This document shows, in pieces, positions 57,809 to 64,000 of a stretch of DNA of 64,000 nt; positions within the stretch are counted from its first letter, which is position 1; every line of letters starts with the position of its first letter. Origin of the DNA: Actinomadura sp. NAK00032 (GTDB lineage: Bacteria; Actinomycetota; Actinomycetes; Streptosporangiales; Streptosporangiaceae); NCBI RefSeq assembly GCF_013364275.1, contig NZ_CP054932.1, forward strand, positions 8,928,001-8,992,000, written 5' to 3'. Made by a program: the position numbers and the translations under genes. Under the pieces are notes generated by a model. It was not told the origin of the DNA and did not search any database. It saw only the letters and a program-made list of their open reading frames with translations.

Positions 57809-59302
57809 TCAGAAGGACGGGCCGAGCGTCTGCGACCAGGTCGTGGCCAGGCGGTCGCGGGCGCTCTCCGCCTCGATCTGCTCCTTGCCGTACAGGACGC
57901 CGAGCGTGAACGCGTCCGCCGGGTTCTTCGTGCGCTTCGCCGCGGCGGCGAGGTGCTCCATGGCGATGACGCCGTCCTGGTAGCCGCCGAGGACCTCCTG
58001 CAAGCGCTTGGCGTCCTTGACCACCCGCTTCGCCCCGATCCCCAGCACCGGGACGGCCAGCTCCGCCGCGTACCTGGCGCGCTTGGCCTCCTTGCGGGTC
58101 TCGTGGCGCGCGGTCTCCGGGTCGGCGGCCGTCCGGATCGACGCGTACTCCCCGGCCATCCGGTCCCAGGCGCGCGTGACGAGGCCGGGCAGCTCCTTGC
58201 GGGCCTTGCGGGCCGCCGCCGCGCCGAGCGGCGGGTCCGCGACCAGGCGGTCCAGGTCGTCGAGCAGCGCGAAGTACCTCGGCTCCTTCAGCACGGTGTT
58301 CATCCGCCGGTACGCCGACCGCTCCCGCCGCTCCAGGTCGTCCAGCAGGAAGGCGGGCGCGCCCTGGAACCGCATGCGCAGCACCTCCAGGTCGCGGACC
58401 TCGCCGAGGACCTGGGCGAGCCAGCGCAGCTCCGGGCCGAGCGGCGCCGTCCGCTCCGGGTCGAGGACGGGCCGGTAGCTGCGCAGCGCGCTGCGCGTCC
58501 GGCGGACGGCGACCCGCATCCGGTGGACGGCGTCGTCCTCGCCCAGCCGCGCCTTCGGGTCGACGGTCACGATCGCCTCGACCTGCTCGGCGAGGTAGGC
58601 CAGCACGACCTCGCCGGTCGTGATCGCCGGCGCCTTGCCGTTGCAGGTGGCCGCCGCGATCCGCGACCGGGCCGCGGACCGCGCCGCCGCCGGCTCCGAC
58701 GGGGCGACGGCGTCGCCGAGCAGCCGGCCGAGCTTGGACGACGACTTGGCCCGCTTCGCGCCGCCCTTGCGGAGCCGCTTCCCGGCGGCCTTCAGCAGGT
58801 CGGCGGTGCCGGTCCCGAGCTCGACCTCGATCTCGCGCCACCGCTCGGGCGCGGCGTCCGCGCCGCCCCGGCCGGTCACCAGGTCGTCGGCGACCTCCGC
58901 CAGCTCGGCCCCGTCCGCGCCGAGCAGCCGGACGACCGTCCGCCGCGTCTCCAGCGTCGCGACCGGGCGCAGCTCCGCGCCGCGCGTGTGCACCGCGACC
59001 AGCCCGGCGAGCCGTGCCGGGACGGCCAGCGGGCGGCCGAGCGGCGCGCGCAGCTCCTGCTTGCTGTCCGGGCCGGCGGGCATCTTCAGGTGCCAGCCCG
59101 CGTCCGGGCCGCCGCGCCGCCGGCGCAGCGTGATCTTGTTGGCGGCGAGCCGCAGGTCGGGGGTGTCGAAATAGGTGGCGTGCAGCTCATGGGTCTCGGG
59201 CTCCCCGAGCGCCGCCACGCCCGGCAGCCCGGCCAGATCCGGCAGGACGAAGTCGGCGGCGGCATCGTACTTCTGCTCGATCTCGAGATGCCTCTCGGCC
59301 AC
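57809..59302 (-). CDS. CYTH and CHAD domain protein
   Basis: A 497-aa protein. Residues ~1-200 are a CYTH (triphosphate tunnel) domain beginning HLEIEQKYD (ExExK motif), with RRRRGGPDAGWHLKMP. Residues ~215-490 are a CHAD helical domain with the conserved His/Arg patches VHRMRVAVRRTRSALRSYRP and RHETRKEAKRARYAAEL. CHAD domains bind polyphosphate, and CYTH domains hydrolyse triphosphates, which fits the ppk neighbour. GTG start 59302 has GGGAG 8 nt upstream. It is convergent with the ppk operon. Confidence 0.93.
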   Translation of the reverse strand: MAERHLEIEQKYDAAADFVLPDLAGLPGVAALGEPETHELHATYFDTPDLRLAANKITLRRRRGGPDAGWHLKMPAGPDSKQELRAPLGRPLAVPARLAGLVAVHTRGAELRPVATLETRRTVVRLLGADGAELAEVADDLVTGRGGADAAPERWREIEVELGTGTADLLKAAGKRLRKGGAKRAKSSSKLGRLLGDAVAPSEPAAARSAARSRIAAATCNGKAPAITTGEVVLAYLAEQVEAIVTVDPKARLGEDDAVHRMRVAVRRTRSALRSYRPVLDPERTAPLGPELRWLAQVLGEVRDLEVLRMRFQGAPAFLLDDLERRERSAYRRMNTVLKEPRYFALLDDLDRLVADPPLGAAAARKARKELPGLVTRAWDRMAGEYASIRTAADPETARHETRKEAKRARYAAELAVPVLGIGAKRVVKDAKRLQEVLGGYQDGVIAMEHLAAAAKRTKNPADAFTLGVLYGKEQIEAESARDRLATTWSQTLGPSF

Positions 59303-59503
59303 GGGCTGCTCCCTCAACGACGCTCGACAAACGGCACGCACACCCAGATAACAAGCATTCCACGCCCAGGTGAACAGCAGGGGAAAGCTTTACCCGGCCT
59401 CCGTGCCGCTTCTCCGTGGCCGGACGCGGACGAGCCGTCCGTGGAGCGTTCCGTACTCGGCACGGATGCCGCCCGTACCGCCGGCCAGCGATGCTCTTAA
59501 CAC

Positions 59504-59530
59504 GGCGACCGGCCCGGAGAGGCGGTCGCC
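59504..59530 (+). other. Hairpin in the leader of the DUF1801 gene
   Basis: GGCGACCG (59504-59511) and CGGTCGCC (59523-59530) form a perfect 8-bp stem with an 11-nt loop, 25 nt before the ATG. It could be a leader structure. Nothing else is evident in the 253-nt gap 59303-59555. Confidence 0.4.
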
Positions 59531-59555
59531 GACCAGCGAGAACACAGGAGTGATC

Positions 59556-60002
59556 ATGGCCGAGAGCAACACGTACGAGGGGTTCACCGCCGAGGAGCGG
59601 GCCGCGATGAAGGAGCACGCGCAGGATCAGAAGAAGGCGGCGCGGCGCGGCTCGGCCGCGGACAAGGCCGCGGAGGCGAAGCGGGACCTCCTCGCGAAGA
59701 TCGCCGAGATGGGGGACGCGGACCGGGTCATGGCCGAGCGCGTGCACGCCGTCATCACGGACGCCGCGCCCGTCCTCACGCCGAGGCTCTGGTACGGGAT
59801 GCCCGCCTACGCGCTGGACGGCAAGGTCCTCTGCTTCTTCCAGAGCGCGGCGAAGTTCAAGGCCCGCTACGCCACGCTCGGGTTCAACGACCCGGCGAAG
59901 CTCGACGACGGCGCGATGTGGCCGGCCGCGTTCGCGCTGACCGAGGTGACGCCGGAGGTGGAGGAGCGCATCGCCGCCCTCGTGCAGCGGGCGGTGAACT
60001 GA
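59556..60002 (+). CDS. DUF1801 family protein
   Basis: A 148-aa soluble protein. The DUF1801/YdhG-like core is residues ~70-145 (LTPRLWYGMPAYALDGKVLCFF, in segments; then FKARYATLGFNDPAKLDDG and TEVTPEVEERIAALVQRAV). The first 50 residues are a charged helix (EERAAMKEHAQDQKKAARRG). GGAG lies about 8 nt before the ATG at 59556. Members of this family are found with iron or phosphate genes, but no activity is established. Confidence 0.85.
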   Translation: MAESNTYEGFTAEERAAMKEHAQDQKKAARRGSAADKAAEAKRDLLAKIAEMGDADRVMAERVHAVITDAAPVLTPRLWYGMPAYALDGKVLCFFQSAAKFKARYATLGFNDPAKLDDGAMWPAAFALTEVTPEVEERIAALVQRAVN

Positions 60003-60014
60003 ACGCGCCCGCGC

Positions 60015-62801
60015 CTACCGGACGGTCGCCGGGGCGAGCCCGAGCCCGGCGAGCGCGGCCTCTCCGGCGGCGGCGTGGTCGCCGCCGGCGAGGAACAGCG
60101 TGCGCGCCGCCTGGTACGGGCAGCCGGCCGCCTCGAACGCCGCCGCGGCGGCGAGCTGGCGCGGGAGGTCGCCGTCGAGCAGCGCCTCCGCCCGGTCCAC
60201 CTGCGCGGAGGCGACCGGGTTGCCGGTGACGACCGTCCGGGCGGCGGCGATCCGGCCCCGCGCCTCGGGATGCCCGGCGAGCACCGCCGCCTCCGCGCGC
60301 AGCGCCGTGTACCAGTGCAGCCAGACCCAGCAGACCCACTTCCACACCTGGCCGGGCTCCGGGGCGACCCGTTCCAGGGCCGCGCCTGCGTCGCCGTGGT
60401 GGAGCAGGACCATGGCGTCGAAGACCGCGCCGTAGCCCAGGCGGTTGTCCCCTTCGGGGCCGGCCTGGGCTGCGATCGCGAGCCAGGACGCGCGGGCGTC
60501 CTCGTCGCCGCGCAGGCCGTGGACCATCGCGACCGACGCGGCGGCGGGCGCGAGGGACCGCGACCGCAGGCCGTTCTGCTCCCACGATTCGAGGAAACGG
60601 TTGCTGACCGGGAGCAGCTCGCCCGCCAGGCCGCTGAACGCGTCCGCGACGAGGAGCCAGGACGTGGCGTGATGCCCCGCCTCCGCCAGCAGCGGATGGT
60701 CGGCGAGCTGCCCGCCCCAGCGGCGGGCCTCCGGCAGCCGCCCCACGCCGACGGCGGTGCCTGCGGCCATGGCGAGGGCGTCCATCAGCTCGTGCGTGCC
60801 GGCGGGGCCGTCCGGCTCGGCGGAGAGCAGGGCGATCCGGCGCCGGGCGGCGGCCGCGGCGGCGAAGGGGTCGCCCGCCCAGCTCTGCGCACCGGAGAGC
60901 GCGTCCAGGGCGGCGGACTCGGCCACCGGGTCGCCCGCGCGCCGCGCCAGCTCGACCGCCCGCTCCGCCTGCCGGACCGTCTCCGCCGCCGGGTTCTCCG
61001 GGTCGCCCTGGACGGCGCCGAACGCGTCCGCCTCCACCGCCGCCTCCGCCAGCGCGACCGCCGCCTCGGCGGCCGGTGAGTCGCCGGCCAGCTCCCGCGC
61101 CTCCGCGAGGATCGCCGACACCTCGGCGGCGGGCGGGGTGCGCTCGAACGAGCTGGAGAACCGGTAGGCGACGGTCGCGGCGGCGGCCAGGTCGCGTCCG
61201 GCGCCGGCGGTGTCACCGGCGCGGCGGGCGGCCTCGGCGGCGGCGCGGTGCAGCCGGTACATCTCGCCGTCGAGGCTGCGGCACCCGGCCACGGCGGCGG
61301 CGTGCCGCAGCGCCGCCGCGGCGCTGGTGCCGTCGGCGGCGAGCCCCGCCGCCTGCTCGAACCGCTGCTGCGCCTCGCCGAGCAGGTTGCGGGCGAAGGC
61401 CAGCTCGGCCATGGGCAGCGCGAGCCGGTAGGCGTCCGGGCGCCGCTCGGGCAGGTCGGCGGCCCAGGTGAGCGCGGCCCGCATGTCCTCGGCGGCGTCG
61501 TCGAACCGGGCGCGCCAGTCAGCGCCGCCGGTCTCCCGCAGGGCGGACGCGTTGGCCAGGCACCAGCGCAGATGCCGGGCCCGGACGTCCGCAAGCTCGC
61601 CCGTCTCGGCGAGCCGCTCCGCCCCGTACTGGCGGATCGTCTCCAGCGCGTGGTACCGGGTGCCGGACGCGGACGGCGCCACCGAGAGCAGGCTCTGCTC
61701 GGCGAGCGCCCCGAGCCCGTCGACGACGGCCGCCGGATCCAGCGGCGCGAACCCGGCGACCTCGGCGGCGGCCCCGGCGGTGAACGGCGCGACGAACACC
61801 GAGACGCGGTGCAACAGCGCCTGCTCCGCAGGTTCCAGCAGGTCGTGGCTCCAGTCGAGCACCGCCCGCACCGACCGGTGCCGGTCGTCGGCGCGGGGCC
61901 CGCCGGTGAGGATCCGCAGCTGGTCGGAGAGGCCCGTCATGAGGCCGTCCAGCCCGAGCGTGGACCACCGCGCCGCCGCCAGCTCGATCGCCAGCGCCAT
62001 CCCGCCGAGCCCCTCGCAGACGGCCACGGCCTGCTCGCGCGTCACCGGGTCGGGCGGCAGGCCCGCCACCGCCGCCCGGTCCAGGAACAGCGCCACCGCC
62101 TCGGACTCGCCGCCGCCGTCCCGCGACAGCGGCGGGACGGCCACGACCTGCTCGAACGGGACCATCAGCCGGGCCCGGCTCGTCACCAGCACGCGCAGCT
62201 CCGGGCAGGCGGCGAGCAAGCGCTCCACGAACGGCGCCACCCCGTCCCGGACGTGCTCGCAGTTGTCCAGCACCAGCAGCGCGCGGCGGTCGGCCAGCGC
62301 CGCCGCGACCGCGTCGTCGATGCCGCGTCCGGGCTGCTCCCCGACGCCCGCCGCCGCCGCGACCGCCGCGCCCACCCGTCCCGGCTCGCTGACCGGGACC
62401 AGGTCCGCGAACCACACCCCGTCGGCGAAGTCGCCGGCCAGGTCCTCCGCCGCCGCGAGCGCGAGCCGCGTCTTGCCGACCCCGCCGGGCCCGGCCACGG
62501 TCACCAGCCGGTTCGCCCGCACCGCCGCGGCCAGCTCCCGGCGCTCGCGGACCCGTCCGATGAACGCCGTCAGCGGCGCCGGCAGCGCGGGCGCCGACCG
62601 CGTCCGCTCGGCGCGGGCGACCTCGTCGGCGTGCCGGGCGAGCGCCCGCCGGTCCGGCAGCGCCAGCTTGCGCAGCAGCGCGGACACGTGCGACTCGACG
62701 GTGCGGACCGACAGCACCAGCCGCGCGGCGATCTCGGCGTTGCTCAGGTGCGCGCCGACCAGGGCGAGCACCTCGGCCTCACGGGCGGAGATCGTGGTCA
62801 C
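60015..62801 (-). CDS. LuxR-type regulator with NB-ARC ATPase and TPR-like repeats
   Basis: A 928-aa regulator. Unusually the LuxR-type HTH is at the N-terminus (residues 1-55: ISAREAEVLALVGAHLSNAE and LSVRTVESHVSALLRKL) instead of at the C-terminus as in LAL proteins. An NB-ARC-type NTPase follows (P-loop VAGPGGVGKTRLALAAAED; Walker B in ALLVLDNCEHV; VLVTSRARL), then ~500 residues of Ala-rich helical repeats. The start is GTG 62801. It resembles SARP/AfsR-type signal-transduction ATPases. Target genes are unknown; the divergent oxidoreductase gene is a candidate. Confidence 0.92.
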   Translation of the reverse strand: MTTISAREAEVLALVGAHLSNAEIAARLVLSVRTVESHVSALLRKLALPDRRALARHADEVARAERTRSAPALPAPLTAFIGRVRERRELAAAVRANRLVTVAGPGGVGKTRLALAAAEDLAGDFADGVWFADLVPVSEPGRVGAAVAAAAGVGEQPGRGIDDAVAAALADRRALLVLDNCEHVRDGVAPFVERLLAACPELRVLVTSRARLMVPFEQVVAVPPLSRDGGGESEAVALFLDRAAVAGLPPDPVTREQAVAVCEGLGGMALAIELAAARWSTLGLDGLMTGLSDQLRILTGGPRADDRHRSVRAVLDWSHDLLEPAEQALLHRVSVFVAPFTAGAAAEVAGFAPLDPAAVVDGLGALAEQSLLSVAPSASGTRYHALETIRQYGAERLAETGELADVRARHLRWCLANASALRETGGADWRARFDDAAEDMRAALTWAADLPERRPDAYRLALPMAELAFARNLLGEAQQRFEQAAGLAADGTSAAAALRHAAAVAGCRSLDGEMYRLHRAAAEAARRAGDTAGAGRDLAAAATVAYRFSSSFERTPPAAEVSAILAEARELAGDSPAAEAAVALAEAAVEADAFGAVQGDPENPAAETVRQAERAVELARRAGDPVAESAALDALSGAQSWAGDPFAAAAAARRRIALLSAEPDGPAGTHELMDALAMAAGTAVGVGRLPEARRWGGQLADHPLLAEAGHHATSWLLVADAFSGLAGELLPVSNRFLESWEQNGLRSRSLAPAAASVAMVHGLRGDEDARASWLAIAAQAGPEGDNRLGYGAVFDAMVLLHHGDAGAALERVAPEPGQVWKWVCWVWLHWYTALRAEAAVLAGHPEARGRIAAARTVVTGNPVASAQVDRAEALLDGDLPRQLAAAAAFEAAGCPYQAARTLFLAGGDHAAAGEAALAGLGLAPATVR

Positions 62802-62913
62802 CGGCCCATTATCCGTGGCGGGTTCCGTGCTCGGCACGGAGGCGTCCCGCTCGCCGGACGGGAGAGCCTGGAGCCCCGCCGGACGTCCGCCGGCCACGAC
62901 CCGAGGAGCGACC

Positions 62914-63369
62914 ATGACCCTCCCCGCCCCGCGCTCGCGCGCCGAGCGCCGCCGCGACACCGAGCACCGGCTCGCCCACGACGTGGACGTCTGGGTGGCG
63001 ACCGCCTCGCCGGACGGCGTCCCCCACCTGGTGCCGCTGTCCTTCGACTGGGACGGCGAGGCGCTGCTCGCCGCCACCCCGGCCGACAGCCCCACCGGCC
63101 GCAACCTCGCCGCCGGCCGCACCGTCCGGCTCGCCCTCGGCGACACCCGCGACGTGTCCGTGCTCGACGGCACCGTGGAGGTGCTCGACCTCGACGCGCT
63201 GCCGCCGGAGCGGGCCGACCGGTTCGCCGCGCACTCGGGCTTCGACCCCCGCGCGGCGGGCGGCGCCTACCGCTGGTTCCGGATCACCCCCCACCGCGTC
63301 CAGGCGTGGCGCGAGGTGAACGAACTGCCCGGCCGCGACCTCATGCGCGACGGCCGCTGGCTGCCCTGA
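62914..63369 (+). CDS. Pyridoxamine 5'-phosphate oxidase-like (FMN/F420-binding) protein
   Basis: A 151-aa split-barrel protein. Family segments: DVWVATASPDGVPHLVPLSF, DSPTGRNLAAGRTVRLALGD and a C-terminal YRWFRITPHRVQAWRE. Actinobacterial relatives use F420 or FMN to reduce small substrates. GAGGAG lies 8 nt before ATG 62914. It is divergent from the large LuxR-type regulator and may be its target. Confidence 0.88.
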   Translation: MTLPAPRSRAERRRDTEHRLAHDVDVWVATASPDGVPHLVPLSFDWDGEALLAATPADSPTGRNLAAGRTVRLALGDTRDVSVLDGTVEVLDLDALPPERADRFAAHSGFDPRAAGGAYRWFRITPHRVQAWREVNELPGRDLMRDGRWLP

Positions 63370-63463
63370 CCTCCCGGCTGGCAGGTTTCAGCCTCCGGCG
63401 AGGGGAACCTGGCGGCCGAACGGCGCATCAATACCTCCGACATCGCCTGACATGGGGGTTTAT

Positions 63464-63772
63464 GTGAAGCGCGCAGTCCCGGTCCTCGCCGCTCTCGCGG
63501 CCGGGGGCGTCCTGGTGCTCGGCGGATGCCAGTCCAACTCGCACAGTTGCGTCAATGGCGAGTGCCACGTGACCGTGACCGGCGCCGGACAGACCGTGGA
63601 GGTCAACGACGTCGACGTCACCGTCTCCCAGATCTCCGGCCAGGGCGTCACGATCTCGGCGAACGGCTCCACCCCCACCACCCTCGCCAACGGCCAGCGC
63701 GCCCGGGTGGGCCCAGTAACGATCACCGTGACCTCCATCGAGAACGACAAGGTCAAATTCGACCTCCGCTAA
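63464..63772 (+). CDS. Small lipoprotein
   Basis: A 102-aa lipoprotein. GTG 63464 is favoured because GGGGG lies just upstream; ATG 63452 would add four residues. The signal peptide ends in the lipobox VLGGC. The mature part is a small beta-rich domain (ECHVTVTGAGQTVEVNDVDV, then VTISANGSTPTTL and GPVTITVTSIENDKVKFDLR) with a Cys pair (HSCVNGEC) likely to form a disulfide. Its function is unknown. Confidence 0.8.
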   Translation: MKRAVPVLAALAAGGVLVLGGCQSNSHSCVNGECHVTVTGAGQTVEVNDVDVTVSQISGQGVTISANGSTPTTLANGQRARVGPVTITVTSIENDKVKFDLR

Positions 63773-63799
63773 CGCCGGCGGGCAGCCGCCGTGTCCCGG

Positions 63800-64000
63800 T
63801 CAGGGCGGGAGGAGGGCGCGGCAGGTGGTGGTGATGAAGGTGTCGGTCTCGAGTGGGGGCGGGCGGCGGGCCAGGAGGTGGCGGCGGACGGCGCCGTAGG
63901 GGACGTCGACCGTGGCGAAGAGCAGCCGCTCGCGTTCCAGGCCCGGATGCCGTTCGGTGAAGGAGTCGAGGGCGGCGGCGCTCTCCTGGTTCAGCGCGGC
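63800..64000 (-). CDS. TetR-like regulator, C-terminal part (5' end outside window)
   Basis: The last 66 residues of a minus-strand gene that continues beyond the window. The visible part is helical (ESAAALDSFTERHPGLERER and LLFATVDVPYGAVRRHLLAR), ending TFITTTCRALLPP, a common ending of TetR-family ligand domains. The HTH is not in the window, so the family is inferred from this tail only. Confidence 0.5.
   Translation of the reverse strand, partial: AALNQESAAALDSFTERHPGLERERLLFATVDVPYGAVRRHLLARRPPPLETDTFITTTCRALLPP

Noticed and set aside
59303..59400. A single GTTCACC on the minus strand before the CHAD gene as a PHO box
   Set aside because: The second 11-nt unit does not match, so there is no direct repeat.
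1..64000. CRISPR arrays, insertion sequences, tRNA or rRNA genes
   Set aside because: No spaced repeat arrays, transposase genes with terminal repeats, or tRNA/rRNA-like sequence were seen.

Overview
The window is 64 kb of very GC-rich, densely coded DNA with GTG and TTG starts, many 4-bp ATGA/GTGA overlaps, a WhiB protein, DUF397/DUF5753-type regulators, DUF6879 and DUF6082 proteins, MMPL and DrrAB-type transporters and a PPK1 polyphosphate kinase. This points to a filamentous actinobacterium, most likely of the Actinomadura/Thermomonosporaceae type. The genus is inferred from gene content only. No rRNA, tRNA or CRISPR array was seen.

Layout. 1-5.4 kb: end of an E2 acyltransferase gene, an OmpA-like lipoprotein, and a minus-strand PadR / DUF1048 / DUF1048 / DrrA / DrrB cluster. 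5.5-11.5 kb: an accessory stretch of small genes, with tandemly duplicated DUF397 genes, their XRE/DUF5753 regulator, an anti-sigma-like ATPase, a truncated AbiEii-type nucleotidyltransferase with its partner, and a DUF6879/DUF6082 module. 11.6-23 kb: acyl-CoA dehydrogenase, nucleotide-sugar dehydrogenase, a guanidine-III riboswitch with its SugE/Gdx exporter, Spo0M, a membrane repeat protein, SDR, rhomboid, quinone reductase, WhiB, GNAT and an XRE-TPR regulator.

23.2-30.5 kb: two divergent operons around a TetR gene. They encode an APH-type kinase fused to DUF6285, an NTF2-like protein, an acyl-CoA ligase, a VOC protein, an AhpD-like protein, an ACAD10/11-like dehydrogenase and a Tat-exported SMP-30 lactonase. 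The ligase, kinase and ACAD set resembles the levulinate (lva) and mammalian ACAD10/11 route, in which 4-hydroxyacyl-CoA is phosphorylated and then eliminated.

30.6-40 kb: two ECF sigma genes with C-terminal extensions (ECF42 with its DGPF partner; ECF41/56-like with a SnoaL domain), two AhpD-like proteins, an MMPL transporter, a DHA2 exporter and a decayed qcrB fragment. Four sites of the form [T/G/C]GTCACA-N16-GGTC sit in front of the transcription units here and suggest one local sigma regulon.

40-54.7 kb: signalling and envelope genes, including an anti-sigma-like ATPase, an L,D-transpeptidase, MarR, a REC-SpoIIE phosphatase / CHASE3 kinase / receiver operon, and a lipoprotein-MacA-MacB-FtsX-kinase operon whose OmpR-type regulator is convergent with the kinase. 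54.8-59.3 kb: a polyphosphate block (ppk with a PHO-box-like repeat, a Nudix/SixA protein, a CYTH-CHAD protein). 59.5-64 kb: DUF1801, a large LuxR/NB-ARC regulator, a flavin-type oxidoreductase, a small lipoprotein and the end of a TetR-like gene.
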